This document shows positions 16,209 through 25,485 of a stretch of DNA of 64,000 bases, one piece after another. Position 1 is the stretch's first letter, and each line of letters starts with the position of its first letter. The stretch is from assembly GCF_000615905.1 (NCBI RefSeq), contig NZ_BAMN01000009.1:26582-90581 (forward strand). Direction: 5' to 3'. The position numbers and the translations under genes were made by a program. The notes beneath the pieces were generated by a model. The model saw only the letters and a list, made by a program, of their open reading frames with translations. It searched no databases and was not told where the DNA came from. This stretch comes from Companilactobacillus nodensis DSM 19682 = JCM 14932 = NBRC 107160. Its GTDB lineage: Bacteria; Bacillota; Bacilli; Lactobacillales; Lactobacillaceae.

Positions 16209-17537
16209 TTAATACAATGGCATGTAAGTGTCACGTTCCCATTGTGAAACTGTTTGTTGATAACGAGCCCACTCTTCATTCTTAGCTGCAAAGAAGCTGT
16301 TTGTTAGTCCTTTGCCAAGTGATTCTTGAACGAACTCATCCTTACGTAATGCTTTAAGTGAATTGTGTAATGTTGAAGGTAGATCAACGATTCCTTCTTC
16401 ACGACGTTTGTCTTCTGACATTTCATAAATATTTTCTTTTACTTCTGGCATCAAGTCATAGTTGTTCTTAATTCCATCAAGACCAGCATCAAGGATACAT
16501 GCGATAGCCAAGTATGGATTTGTTGTAGGATCAACACTACGCATCTCAAAACGTTTTGACTTGCCTTTTGCAGCAGGTACACGGATAAGCGGTGATCTAT
16601 TCTTACTTGACCAAGCAATATATGTTGGTGCTTCGAATCCTGGAACTAGACGTTTATATGAGTTAACTGTTGGGTTATTGATGGCTGTCAAAGCACGGGC
16701 ATGAGTCAAGATACCACTCATGAATTGTTTGGCAACATCTGACAACATGTCGTTTGAATCACCAAAAATATTTTCATCACCATTGAATAGTGACATGTTG
16801 ATGTGCATACCTGAACCATTGATTCCTTGCAATGGCTTTGGCATAAATGTAGCATACATACCATTTTCTTTGGCAATAGTCTTAACTACTAATTTGAAAG
16901 TTTGGATACTGTCGGCTGCTGAAAGTGCGTTTTCGTACTTGAAATCAATTTCTTGTTGACCAGGTGCTACTTCATGGTGACTAGCTTCAACTTCAAAGCC
17001 CATCTTTTCGAGCTTCAAAACGATATCCTTACGAACATTTTCACCTAAATCAACTGGTGAAAAGTCGAAGTAACTACCATCATCATTCAATTGAAGAGTT
17101 GGTTGACCCTTATCATCTGTATTGAATAAGAAGAATTCAGGTTCTGGTCCGATATTGAAGTTTGTATATCCCATACCGTGCATCTTTTTAACGATACGTT
17201 GTAAATTGACACGAGGATCTCCAGCAAATGGTTCACCATTTGTTGTATAAATATCACAGATCAAACGTGCAACTTTTCCATGTTCTGATCCCCATGGGAA
17301 GACCAACCATGTTGAAAGGTCTGGGTGCAATAGCATGTCACTTTCTTCAATACGTGTGAATCCATCGATAGATGAACCATCGAATGTAATCTTGTTAGCA
17401 AGCACCTTATCGATTTGGGATACTGGTACTTCAACGTTCTTGATGATTCCGTTGATATCTGTAAACATCAAGCAAATAAACTCGACGTTTTCATCAACTG
17501 TCATCTTTTTAATATCTTCAGCAGAATACTTATGCAC
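16209..17537 (-). CDS. glnA: Glutamine synthetase, type I
   Basis: A 442-residue GlnA that makes glutamine from glutamate, ammonia and ATP. The frame is open further upstream, but AGGAG eight bases before a GTG at 17537 ([10 protein letters not shown] follows) gives the normal length of short Gram-positive GlnA. Signatures: [42 protein letters not shown] and [19 protein letters not shown]. No glnR lies next to it, unlike the usual glnRA operon, and I saw no clear GlnR box. It is divergent from guaC. Confidence 0.95.
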   Translation of the reverse strand: MHKYSAEDIKKMTVDENVEFICLMFTDINGIIKNVEVPVSQIDKVLANKITFDGSSIDGFTRIEESDMLLHPDLSTWLVFPWGSEHGKVARLICDIYTTNGEPFAGDPRVNLQRIVKKMHGMGYTNFNIGPEPEFFLFNTDDKGQPTLQLNDDGSYFDFSPVDLGENVRKDIVLKLEKMGFEVEASHHEVAPGQQEIDFKYENALSAADSIQTFKLVVKTIAKENGMYATFMPKPLQGINGSGMHINMSLFNGDENIFGDSNDMLSDVAKQFMSGILTHARALTAINNPTVNSYKRLVPGFEAPTYIAWSSKNRSPLIRVPAAKGKSKRFEMRSVDPTTNPYLAIACILDAGLDGIKNNYDLMPEVKENIYEMSEDKRREEGIVDLPSTLHNSLKALRKDEFVQESLGKGLTNSFFAAKNEEWARYQQTVSQWERDTYMPLY

Positions 17538-17776
17538 AATAACCACTCCTATTTTGTATATACCATTTTTTGACGAGTTATTAACCAGCGCCATTCTCAT
17601 GGTGTTTTTTAATAATAGAACGATAATACCAATTCCATTTGTTGCTGTCAAATCATTTATGGAACAATATAAATAAATTTAATTCACCTATAAATTGTAC
17701 TAGAAAACACCCCCTGAAATAAAGGGGTATCACAGATTTTTTAATTGACATTTAGTACTTTACCAGTTAAGTTATA

Positions 17777-17820
17777 TATGCGAACGAAATACAATATAAA
17801 AATAATTATTGTTCGTATTT
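17777..17820 (+). promoter_or_regulatory. Paired PurBox-like sites before guaC
   Basis: TGCGAACGAAAT and, inverted, ATTGTTCGTATT (ATACGAACAAT on the other strand) carry CGAAC cores at 17781 and 17811. Two facing CGAAC-core boxes are the pattern bound by PurR in Gram-positive purine genes. Regulation of guaC, and perhaps of divergent glnA, is inferred. Confidence 0.45.
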
Positions 17821-17836
17821 TGGAGTGAATAAAAAT

Positions 17837-18808
17837 ATGCAAGTTTTTGATTATGAAGATATCCAACTAATTCCGAATAAATGTATTGTGGACAGCAGAT
17901 CAGAATGTGATACAAGCATCAAATTTGGTCCACGTACTTTCAAAATTCCCGTGGTCCCTGCTAATATGCAAACAATTATTGATGAAAATTTGGCTGAAAA
18001 ATTAGCAGCCAATGACTATTTTTATGTCATGCATCGTTTCCAACCTGAAAAACGAATCAATTTTATTAAAGATATGCAATCTAAAGGTCTATATACTTCT
18101 ATCAGTGTCGGTATTAAGGATGAAGAATTCGACTTCATTAATACTTTAAAACATGAAGGATTAACACCAGACTATATTACGATCGACGTTGCTCACGGTC
18201 ACAGTGATCGTGTAATCCAAATGATTAAGTGTGTTAAATCATACTTACCTGGATCATTCTTGATTGCTGGTAACGTTGGTACACCTGAAGGTGTCCGTGA
18301 ATTGGAGAATGCTGGTGCCGATGCTACAAAAGTTGGTATTGGACCTGGTAAAGCCTGTATTACTAAACTAAAAACCGGCTTCGGTACTGGTGGCTGGCAA
18401 TTAGCCGCGATCAGACTATGTGCTAAAGCCGCAAGTAAACCAATTATTGCCGATGGTGGAATCAGAAATGACGGTGACATAGCCAAATCTATCCGCTTCG
18501 GAGCAAGCATGGTAATGATCGGCTTACTATTCGCTGGACACACTGAATCACCTGGTGAACTAGTTGAAAAAGATGGTAAAGAGTACAAAGAATACTTTGG
18601 TTCTGCATCTCAATTCCAAAAGGGTGTTTACAAGAACGTCGAAGGTAAGAAAATGTTGGCGCCATACAAAGGACCTATCAGTGGTACTTTGAACGAAATG
18701 AAGGAGGATCTTCAATCAGCTATTTCATACGCTGGTGGTAGAACTCTGGATTCACTTAGAAAAGTTGACTATGTCATTGTTAAGAATTCTATTTATAACG
18801 GTGATTAA
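17837..18808 (+). CDS. guaC: GMP reductase
   Basis: A 323-residue GuaC of the IMPDH/GMPR TIM-barrel family; it turns GMP into IMP with NADPH in purine salvage. [27 protein letters not shown] is almost the family start (quoted in parts: [13 protein letters not shown]). [11 protein letters not shown] holds the catalytic Cys, and [25 protein letters not shown] is the phosphate-binding site. GGAG lies eleven bases before the ATG at 17837; the GTG at 17825 has no spacing. It is a single gene with PurBox-like sites upstream. Confidence 0.95.
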   Translation: MQVFDYEDIQLIPNKCIVDSRSECDTSIKFGPRTFKIPVVPANMQTIIDENLAEKLAANDYFYVMHRFQPEKRINFIKDMQSKGLYTSISVGIKDEEFDFINTLKHEGLTPDYITIDVAHGHSDRVIQMIKCVKSYLPGSFLIAGNVGTPEGVRELENAGADATKVGIGPGKACITKLKTGFGTGGWQLAAIRLCAKAASKPIIADGGIRNDGDIAKSIRFGASMVMIGLLFAGHTESPGELVEKDGKEYKEYFGSASQFQKGVYKNVEGKKMLAPYKGPISGTLNEMKEDLQSAISYAGGRTLDSLRKVDYVIVKNSIYNGD

Positions 18809-18812
18809 TATA

Positions 18813-18851
18813 GAAGGTTCTGGATAATTCAATTTGTCTGGAGCCTTTTTT
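18813..18851 (+). terminator. Probable guaC terminator
   Basis: AAGGTTC and GGAGCCTT pair with one G-U, followed by six Ts. The loop is long, so the terminator is moderate. Confidence 0.5.
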
Positions 18852-18867
18852 GTTGTTGGCCGCTTCC

Positions 18868-19031
18868 GGAGGGGAGTGATTGAGCCTGCTATGAGGACCG
18901 GTTTCAGCCACGGTCTGAAACCTCGCTTTTGAACTTAGCATAAATTGCTAATTTTAAAAGTCGCCCTGTGCTGTAAGAACGGAAGATCACCGTTCAACAG
19001 CACTGCCACAGCTGGCTCATCGCTTCCCTCC
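18868..19031 (-). ncRNA. Multi-stem structured element, copy 1
   Basis: Closed by an 18-bp stem (GGAGGGGAGTGATTGAGCC with GGCTCATCGCTTCCCTCC, one bulge). Inside are hairpins GGTTTCAG/CTGAAACC, TTAGCA/TGCTAA and GTGCTG...CGG/CCG...CAGCAC. Read on the minus strand it aligns with copy 2 at 19131: CCAGC-GTG, GGTGAT, CTTACA-CACAGG-CGA, CAGACCG, ACCGGTCC-CA-AGCAGG occur in the same order. Length is 164 against 170 nt. No frame of useful length with a ribosome site covers it. It may be a structured RNA or a mobile palindromic repeat. Confidence 0.6.
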
Positions 19032-19130
19032 TCCAGCTAAGAACCTTTAGCACGTAGTTTATAAATATGATATCTATATATAAATATGTATAAAGCAATA
19101 AATCGAATATTTCTACTATAAGACATGGAG

Positions 19131-19300
19131 ATTAAAAAATATTTAACCAGCCGTGAAGGTGGCGTTAGGTCGGTGATTTATCCGGCCTTACACCACAGGA
19201 CGAGCTGGGGGATTTGCGGTCTATGTAAAGCTTCAAGTCGAGGTGACAGACCGCCTTTCGGCTGGCACCGGTCCCCACAGCAGGTTGAATATTTTTTAAT
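19131..19300 (+). ncRNA. Multi-stem structured element, copy 2
   Basis: Closed by ATTAAAAAATATTTAACC pairing with GGTTGAATATTTTTTAAT (18 bp, one G-U), a stem unrelated in sequence to that of copy 1. Inner stems: CCAGCCG/CGGCTGG, GTTAGGTCGG/CCGGCCTTAC and GCGGTCT/AGACCGC. GCTGGGGG and CCCCACAGC could form a further long-range pairing. It is opposite in orientation to copy 1, 99 bases away. An 80-codon frame crosses it but has no ribosome site. The family is unknown to me. Confidence 0.6.
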
Positions 19301-19328
19301 CGGAACACACAAACAAAAAAGACAACAA

Positions 19329-19360
19329 AAAAGCCGACGACTGGGTTATCGTCAGCTTCT
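19329..19360 (-). terminator. Terminator of the glycosylation operon
   Basis: Read leftward AAGCTGACGA pairs with TCGTCGGCTT, followed by TTTT. It ends the leftward transcript from 23170. Between it and the small gene at 19551 there is only a weak inverted repeat (GAGTTTA/TAAACTC, 19458-19480). Confidence 0.7.
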
Positions 19361-19550
19361 TCAATGAATGGGATAGTTCATGTTCAATTTGGTATTCAGT
19401 TGTCCTGTGACAATTGCGTTACCTACCAAATTTAACATTACTTTAACACATTGAAGTGAGTTTAAAAAGCATCTAAACTCAAATAATTCAAATTTGTTTC
19501 AACATGTCACTTTCTAAGCTAATTAAAGTTTCAAAAACCTTATGAGAGAA

Positions 19551-19685
19551 CTAATCCTCACTTCCTTTCTTAAATTTATTCTTTTTTTTATTGTTACTAG
19601 CTTGATCATTACTGACATCTGTCGGTAAAAATAAAACTCCTATTACAACTACCAAACTAGTTACTAAAATTATCAAACGTATCAT
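19551..19685 (-). CDS. 44-residue single-span membrane protein
   Basis: A short frame (44 residues) 15 bases after the GT2 gene in the same direction, with AAGAAG before the ATG. Residues 2-20 (IRLIILVTSLVVVIGVLFL) form one membrane segment; the tail is polar and strongly basic (NNKKKNKFKKGS). It is probably a small membrane partner of the glycosylation operon; no family is recognised. Confidence 0.55.
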   Translation of the reverse strand: MIRLIILVTSLVVVIGVLFLPTDVSNDQASNNKKKNKFKKGSED

Positions 19686-19700
19686 TATTTCTTCTTTTCA

Positions 19701-20666
19701 CTAACTACGCATTTGTCTTGCATCTAAATGATGTATGCCCTTGTTGCGCTCCTGAAATCCTTCAGTCTCACTTACGATAAATCTAGGACGATCATTTACT
19801 TGATCAAGAACCCTACCTAAGTAACTTCCTAGGATTCCCACGGATAATAATAATAGTCCTAAAGTAAATAGGAGAATCGTCATCCCTACTGATGAAGCAG
19901 TATATCTTCCAGTTGCGAACAAGTATCCCAAATAGAATACTCCACTGACAATTGGTACAACTGAAAAGATATTTGCGAACTGTAGTGGTTTCATTGAAAA
20001 GGATGTGATCCCATCAAGCGCCAATTTGATCATCTTAGACAATGGATACTTAGTTTCACCAGCAATACGTTCTTGACGATGATACTTAACACTAGTTTGT
20101 TTGAAGCCGATCCAAGTAACTTGTCCACGAACAAACGGATCTTGTTCATGTAATTTTTGAAGTTGTTTAACTGCCCTTTTATTCATTAATCTGAAATCAC
20201 CCGTATCGAGCGGCATATCGATTGTTGCCAAGTGCTTGAAAGTTCTGTAAAACATCGCCGCAGTGAACTTCTTAAAGACTGTCTCACCATCACGTTGCAT
20301 TCGTTTGCCATAAACGATGTCATATCCTTCATGCCACTTCTCGATCATTTGAGGAATGACTTCAGGTGGATCTTGCAAATCTGCATCCATAACAACAACT
20401 GCATCCCCACTGGTATATTGCAGCCCAGCCGTAATAGCTAACTGATGTCCAAAGTTACGTGAGAACTCGACCAATTTGATATTAGAATGTAGTTCGATTG
20501 CATGTTTGATAATTTTGACTGATTTGTCCTTTGATCCATCATCGACAAAAATCAATTCGTAATCTTCTTTTTGTTGTTCCGTAAAATTTAATAGTGTATC
20601 GATAGTTGCCTGAATACCAGGCTCTTCGTTGAATACTGGTAGGACAATTGAAATTAATTGAGACAT
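19701..20666 (-). CDS. Family 2 polyprenyl-phosphate glycosyltransferase (YkcC/GtrB-like)
   Basis: A 321-residue membrane-bound GT2 enzyme. The N-terminal GT-A domain has SIVLPVFNEEPGI, ELIFVDDGSKD, VVVMDADLQDPPE and TGDFRLMNK; two C-terminal helices (about 235-260 and 270-295) anchor it. Such enzymes load a sugar on undecaprenyl phosphate for use by a PMT-type transferase outside the cell, and the gene directly upstream encodes that partner. The ATG at 20666 follows AAGG; a GTG six bases earlier is less likely. Confidence 0.9.
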   Translation of the reverse strand: MSQLISIVLPVFNEEPGIQATIDTLLNFTEQQKEDYELIFVDDGSKDKSVKIIKHAIELHSNIKLVEFSRNFGHQLAITAGLQYTSGDAVVVMDADLQDPPEVIPQMIEKWHEGYDIVYGKRMQRDGETVFKKFTAAMFYRTFKHLATIDMPLDTGDFRLMNKRAVKQLQKLHEQDPFVRGQVTWIGFKQTSVKYHRQERIAGETKYPLSKMIKLALDGITSFSMKPLQFANIFSVVPIVSGVFYLGYLFATGRYTASSVGMTILLFTLGLLLLSVGILGSYLGRVLDQVNDRPRFIVSETEGFQERNKGIHHLDARQMRS

Positions 20667-20690
20667 GAGCACTCATCCTTTCATTTAATG

Positions 20691-23063
20691 CTAATTATAA
20701 ATACTTGATAAATCATAAAGTGTTCCCGAAGAACCACCAGGCCCACCTGTCATACCACCCATTCCTTCGGGTACCGTGTTTCCTGTACCTGATGGTTTCT
20801 TTGAAGGCTTCTTCATCTTCTTAGTGGATGAATTTGATGAACCACTTGGTGGTGTTCCACCCATTTCTCCTTGCATTCCGCTTGGAGCAGTTCCGGATGG
20901 AGGCGTACCCCCGGCATTACTTGGAGCACCGGTTGGTGCTGATTCATTAGAACTACCTGTCTTAGTACTTGTAGTAATTGATGACGTAGCTGATGTTGAA
21001 CTGCTTAACTTGATCTTCTTAGCATTCTTCTTGATCCAGTTAACAATCGCTGTGTTACTTCCACCAGTCTTACCACCTGAGTAGTAATATTTAATTTTTC
21101 CTTCTTTGACTAACTTCTTAAATTGTTTTAGTGTAATAGCTTTGTCAGTACCATTGAATCCACCAATGGCCATAACTGCTTTACCGGTCGAAATAATATA
21201 TGGTGCTGCCGTACTTGAATCATCTGTAGCAAATAGATACTCTGCGTTACCTTGGTGCTTCTCAAGGTACTTGAGTAGGGTCGAATCAGTTGAACCACCC
21301 ATACCTCCGGCATTCATACCCATTCCACCGCCACCTTGTTGTAGTAGTGAAGGTCCAGCAGTTGGAATCTGCGCTGATTCACCTGCTAATGTTGGTGTTA
21401 ATGACCAGAATGATGGTGCCAACATGACCAGGATCACACCAGCAATCGGCCAAACATGTTTAGATTTCAAATTGGTAGCAATCCAAGGTAATACGAATAA
21501 TGGTATTGAAATTAGGACTCCCAAACCAAGTAATACCCATGCTAATACTGAATAATACTGTGCCACATACCATGCTTGTAATGCTGCCGTCGATAATATT
21601 GCTATCGGAAGCAACATTGACCAAATAGATTTTTCTTTCCATTGTCTGAACATCGTATAGATACCAACACCACCAAGAACAGCGATGGCTGGTGCCAACA
21701 TGATCGTATAATAAGGATGGAAGAAACTGGCAACTGAGAAGAATCCATAAACCGGAACTAACCAGCCGGCCCAGAGCCATAATTCCTTACGCTGTGGTGT
21801 TAACGACCACCACTTCTTCATCCTTGAACCACGATAATAGAAGTAACTTGAGATCAATCCTAAAATAGCTATGATCAATAACCAACTGATCTGCGGACCT
21901 AAATCAAGTCCAAACAATCTAAATGGTCCGACAGTACCAATGCTAAATGCTCCACCACCGGCACCGCCTTTGCCACCTTTGTTGCTTCCACCAGGTCCAC
22001 CTTGACCCCCAGCTTGCATACCTTCGGCACCATTTGGTGGTGTTGGTGCATTTGTGGATGATTTCTTAGAACTTGACGAACCACTTGGCTTAGCAGGTGG
22101 TGTATTCGATGAAGAACTTGCTGACTTTTTTGAAGTTCCATTTGGTGGCGTCATATTCTTTGAGCTAGAATTCTTTTTAGAACTAGAACCCATACCGGGA
22201 AACGCTCCACCGGTACCAGTTGTTTGTCCTAACAAACGTTGTGTACCATTGTATCCAAAGGCAAGTTCCAAAGCTGAATTAGTTTCAGATCCACCTTCGT
22301 ACGGGCGATTTGACGAATTTGTCATGTCAACTGATAATGGCCAAATCAATGTGAATATCGCTAAAAATATCGTTGCAACTCCTAAATGTGCCAGCTTCTT
22401 CTTCCAACCAATATTGGTTGCGATCCAGTAGTAAAAATATAGGGCCGGTAAAATCATGAAGGCTTGTAACATTTTGACATTAAAGGCTACACCCATTAAT
22501 GCGAAGCCTATCCATAAATATCTTTGTTGATTTTTAAAAACTGCCTTTTGAACAAAATATATTGACAGTAATAAGAAGAAAATTAATGTCGCGTCCATAT
22601 TGTTGGTTCTAGAATCTGCAACTGCAATAGGTGTTAAAGTCATGATCAAAGCAGCTAGACGTGCTGGAACCCTGCCGAACCTCTTATGAACTAGGTTGTA
22701 GATCAAGTATACCGAGGCAATTCCAAAGAGAATCGACGGTAATACAACGCTCCAACCATGAACGCCGAATATCTTGGCACTAATAGCCATAAACCATAGT
22801 GCAACTGGTGGCTTATCAACTGTAATGAATCCTGCAGGATCAAAGCTGGCATACCAAAAGTTCTTAAAACTCTTGGTCATACTTACAATGGCAGCTGTAT
22901 AGAAACTATTAGCTTCACCTGCTTCCCATATGTTCCATGCATACAAGAAGGCTGCCAAAATCAAAATAGCAATCAACCAATAATCATATTTGATTAATTT
23001 CAGTCGGACCCAAATACTCACCTTTTTATTTTTTGTGGTACGAGTCGGTTCATTTTCCATCAT
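20691..23063 (-). CDS. PMT/ArnT-like membrane glycosyltransferase (YkcB-like)
   Basis: A 790-residue GT-C enzyme with about 11-13 membrane helices. Early motifs: NSFYTAAIVSMTKSFKNFWY, DPAGFITVDKPPVALWF (catalytic Asp region), ADSRTNNMDATLIFFLLLS. It is expected to take a sugar from a lipid carrier on the outer face. Odd features are a Gly/Ser/Pro-rich loop at about 275-375, a short Gly/Met patch near 580, and a Ser/Thr/Pro/Gly tail from about 690, none of which belong to the core fold. It lies upstream of its GT2 partner and divergent from a two-component system. Confidence 0.88.
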   Translation of the reverse strand: MMENEPTRTTKNKKVSIWVRLKLIKYDYWLIAILILAAFLYAWNIWEAGEANSFYTAAIVSMTKSFKNFWYASFDPAGFITVDKPPVALWFMAISAKIFGVHGWSVVLPSILFGIASVYLIYNLVHKRFGRVPARLAALIMTLTPIAVADSRTNNMDATLIFFLLLSIYFVQKAVFKNQQRYLWIGFALMGVAFNVKMLQAFMILPALYFYYWIATNIGWKKKLAHLGVATIFLAIFTLIWPLSVDMTNSSNRPYEGGSETNSALELAFGYNGTQRLLGQTTGTGGAFPGMGSSSKKNSSSKNMTPPNGTSKKSASSSSNTPPAKPSGSSSSKKSSTNAPTPPNGAEGMQAGGQGGPGGSNKGGKGGAGGGAFSIGTVGPFRLFGLDLGPQISWLLIIAILGLISSYFYYRGSRMKKWWSLTPQRKELWLWAGWLVPVYGFFSVASFFHPYYTIMLAPAIAVLGGVGIYTMFRQWKEKSIWSMLLPIAILSTAALQAWYVAQYYSVLAWVLLGLGVLISIPLFVLPWIATNLKSKHVWPIAGVILVMLAPSFWSLTPTLAGESAQIPTAGPSLLQQGGGGMGMNAGGMGGSTDSTLLKYLEKHQGNAEYLFATDDSSTAAPYIISTGKAVMAIGGFNGTDKAITLKQFKKLVKEGKIKYYYSGGKTGGSNTAIVNWIKKNAKKIKLSSSTSATSSITTSTKTGSSNESAPTGAPSNAGGTPPSGTAPSGMQGEMGGTPPSGSSNSSTKKMKKPSKKPSGTGNTVPEGMGGMTGGPGGSSGTLYDLSSIYN

Positions 23064-23080
23064 TTATCAAACTCCAATCC

Positions 23081-23170
23081 TTAAAAGGCAATATTAATTA
23101 GGAAACAAATGATCGAGTAAACGATGACTGACAACAAGATGGGTCTAAGCTTTGTAATTTTATCTCTCAT
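23081..23170 (-). CDS. 29-residue hydrophobic peptide
   Basis: A 29-codon frame with GGAAAGGATG before the ATG, 17 bases upstream of the PMT gene. RPILLSVIVYSIICFLINIAF is a single membrane span after a basic start (MRDKITKL). It is the first frame of the leftward operon and could be a small membrane protein or translated leader. Its short length keeps confidence low. Confidence 0.45.
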   Translation of the reverse strand: MRDKITKLRPILLSVIVYSIICFLINIAF

Positions 23171-23217
23171 TTGTTAAACATCCTTTCCTTACGATGTGAA
23201 CAGATTATCCAAGCTAA

Positions 23218-23239
23218 CTTAAATTAAGCTTAAAGTTAA
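23218..23239. promoter_or_regulatory. Tandem 11-bp direct repeat, response-regulator site
   Basis: CTTAAATTAAG and CTTAAAGTTAA follow each other directly, giving half-sites spaced 11 bp, the usual OmpR-family dimer pattern. They lie just upstream of a TATAAT at 23250 for the regulator gene and within the divergent region of the glycosylation operon, so one site could control both. Confidence 0.5.
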
Positions 23240-23297
23240 AAAAATGCTTTATAATAAACGTATTGATTTAAGACGAGTACTAATGAGGAGAAATTAT

Positions 23298-23987
23298 ATG
23301 CAAAACATAAAAATATTAGTTGTTGAGGATGATGTGAATCTAGCTGACAATATTGCATCATTCCTAGCTGATTTTGCTGAAGTAGATATCGAAAATGATG
23401 GTTTAAGTGGTAAGTTTGCTGCAACAGAGGATGTTCACGACCTAATCATTCTTGATCTAATGCTTCCGGGAATGAATGGCTACGACATTCTAAAGAGTAT
23501 TCGTGCCGATCAAATCACGACTCCAGTTTTGATATTGACTGCTAAAGCTGAATTGGACGACAAAGTTCACGGATTCGATTTAGGTGCTGATGATTACTTG
23601 ACCAAGCCATTCCACCGCGAGGAACTTCAGGCTAGAGCCAAAGCACTGCTCAAACGAAGCGGAGCATTGGCTGATGATTCCATCTTAAAAATGAATAGTA
23701 TTGAAATTAATCTGAATAATCACGAAGTGTCCGCTGGAGACCAATCAATTTCTTTGAACGGTAAAGAATATGACTTATTAGTTTATTTATTACAGAATAA
23801 AAATACTATTCTAACTAAAGATCAAATTTTTGAACGTATCTGGGGATTTGATTCCGATACATCTATTACGGTCGTGGAGGTTTATATGAGTAATCTCCGT
23901 AAAAAACTTCGTCCGTCAAAGAACGATTATTTGATCAAAACTATTAGAAATGTTGGGTATATTTTCCAAGATGAAAATCAAAACTAG
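23298..23987 (+). CDS. OmpR-family response regulator
   Basis: A 229-residue regulator. GAGGAG seven bases before the ATG at 23298 overrides the upstream open frame. The receiver domain (1-115) shows VVEDD, the phospho-Asp in LIILDLMLPGMNG (about 51), the Thr in ILTAK and the Lys in DDYLTKPF. The winged-helix domain (about 125-225) ends FDSDTSITVVEVYMSNLRKKL and IRNVGYIF. It forms a pair with the kinase that overlaps its end. Confidence 0.92.
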   Translation: MQNIKILVVEDDVNLADNIASFLADFAEVDIENDGLSGKFAATEDVHDLIILDLMLPGMNGYDILKSIRADQITTPVLILTAKAELDDKVHGFDLGADDYLTKPFHREELQARAKALLKRSGALADDSILKMNSIEINLNNHEVSAGDQSISLNGKEYDLLVYLLQNKNTILTKDQIFERIWGFDSDTSITVVEVYMSNLRKKLRPSKNDYLIKTIRNVGYIFQDENQN

Positions 23988-25293
23988 ACAAAACAAAATC
24001 ACCCGTCGACAGCAAGTTCGTCTCTTTCTATCAGTCATGGCCACCTTTGCGATCTTGTTCTTCACACTAGGCATAATTATCTTCAACTTATTCCAGTCCT
24101 CAACTTACCGAAGTATCGACAAAGACATTAAGGAACAAGTAACAGCAATCAAAAGACAGCCAAATATGGATAACAAAGTTCAAACCGGTCCTCAAGGTCC
24201 TGGGGGCAGAACTGAAGATAAACAGCCTCAACCAAGGGCACCATTTCAAGCATCTATTTTGGTTTTTGATAACAACGGAAAACTTCTTAACAAAACAAGC
24301 CTTGGTAATCGATACTCACTTCTTAAGAACATTAATTTGAATAAAAAGAACCTCAATAAGAAACAAACGCTCACCATCAAAAAAATGAGTTTCCGCGCTC
24401 TATTGATAAAAGTATCAAAAAATAATAACAATCCGATGTACGCTGGACACTATGTATTGATAATGCAAAATATTGATACACAAATTCAGGCAACCGAAAA
24501 TTTCCAAAGAATATTAATTATTACTTTCTTTATATTCTGGGTCATAGCTTTGATTCTCGCCTACGTCCTAACACGTATCAGTATGTTTCCAATCATCAAA
24601 TCTTGGAAACAACAAAGTGAGTTCGTAAACGATGCTGCTCACGAACTTCGTACACCCTTGACGATCATTCAGGGAAAATTGGAATATATGCTCACAAAAC
24701 CAAGTAACACAATTATCGACGAAGCAGAGTCAATTTCTGTTTCACTCGATGAAGTTAATCGTCTGAATTCATTGACCAATAATCTATTGATATTAGCACG
24801 TTCTGATCAGGCAACCACTAAGATGGACTTCGATATTACAACACCTGATTTTTTCTTAAAAGACCCTATCATGCCCTTCAAAGAAATCATCAATTCACAA
24901 TCCAAAGTATTTCAAGTGAATATCCATCACAAAGCCGATGTCAATCTCAATGTTGACCGTGACAAGATCAAACAAGTTCTGATTATTTTATTGGATAACG
25001 CAACAAAATATACACCTGAAAATGGCACTATTAGAATTTATGATCACATCGAAGGTTCAAAGTATCAGATAATTGTTTCTGATACCGGAATTGGCATCAG
25101 CGATACTGATAAGAAAAAAATCTTTGGACGTTTCTACCGTGTCGATAAATCACGGAACCGTAATAGTGGTGGACATGGTCTAGGCCTAGCGATTGCCCAA
25201 CAAATAATTAATACTCACCATGGAAAAATATTTGTACGCAATAATTTACCCACTGGTAGTGAATTCGTTATTGAATTACCTATTAAACATTGA
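23971..25293 (+). CDS. Sensor histidine kinase
   Basis: A 440-residue membrane kinase. Helix 1 is at about 20-42, an extracellular domain of about 130 residues contains a Pro/Gly/Gln-rich patch (QTGPQGPGGRTED), and helix 2 is at about 182-204. Then come the H-box FVNDAAHELRTPLTIIQG, the N-box LLDNATKYTP, the G1 box SDTGIGIS and the G2 box GGHGLGLAI. No clear HAMP domain is seen. The ATG at 23971 overlaps the regulator by 17 bases. The divergent PMT/GT2 operon is a plausible target. Confidence 0.9.
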   Translation: MKIKTRQNKITRRQQVRLFLSVMATFAILFFTLGIIIFNLFQSSTYRSIDKDIKEQVTAIKRQPNMDNKVQTGPQGPGGRTEDKQPQPRAPFQASILVFDNNGKLLNKTSLGNRYSLLKNINLNKKNLNKKQTLTIKKMSFRALLIKVSKNNNNPMYAGHYVLIMQNIDTQIQATENFQRILIITFFIFWVIALILAYVLTRISMFPIIKSWKQQSEFVNDAAHELRTPLTIIQGKLEYMLTKPSNTIIDEAESISVSLDEVNRLNSLTNNLLILARSDQATTKMDFDITTPDFFLKDPIMPFKEIINSQSKVFQVNIHHKADVNLNVDRDKIKQVLIILLDNATKYTPENGTIRIYDHIEGSKYQIIVSDTGIGISDTDKKKIFGRFYRVDKSRNRNSGGHGLGLAIAQQIINTHHGKIFVRNNLPTGSEFVIELPIKH

Positions 25294-25304
25294 TAAATAA
25301 TAAA

Positions 25305-25339
25305 AAACAGTCTGAACAATACCGTTCAGGCTGTTTTTC
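25305..25339 (+). terminator. Terminator of the two-component operon
   Basis: CAGTCTGAAC/GTTCAGGCTG with a 6-base loop, flanked by A and T runs. Confidence 0.85.
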
Positions 25340-25362
25340 TAGTCTTACAAATAATTTCATAT

Positions 25363-25450
25363 ATCAGATTACTAATAATTTATTATCAAAAGTATAATTA
25401 TATTTTCTATTTTTTAGATTGTGAAAGTCCTTTCGCCATGATAATCTGAT
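25363..25450 (+). promoter_or_regulatory. Leader region of the WxL-like gene with long inverted repeat
   Basis: ATCAGATTA (25363) and TAATCTGAT (25442) are perfect 9-bp arms 70 bases apart in the AT-rich gap before the surface-protein gene. They may form a leader stem or two operator halves. No riboswitch family is recognised. Confidence 0.3.
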
Positions 25451-25485
25451 TTAGCAATCAAAAAACATTCGGGAGGTTATCCCCC

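Noticed and set aside
17700..17732. Terminator CCCC...GGGG upstream of guaC
   Set aside because: The ACCCC/GGGGT stem lacks a T-run and lies in a divergent promoter region with no gene to end.
19125..19367. 80-codon frame over structured element copy 2
   Set aside because: No ribosome site, odd composition, and the region is better explained by paired stems that match copy 1.
20776..22431. Several long frames antisense or in other frames of the PMT gene
   Set aside because: They arise from the Gly/Ser/Pro low-complexity codons; none has a start site and the PMT frame is continuous.
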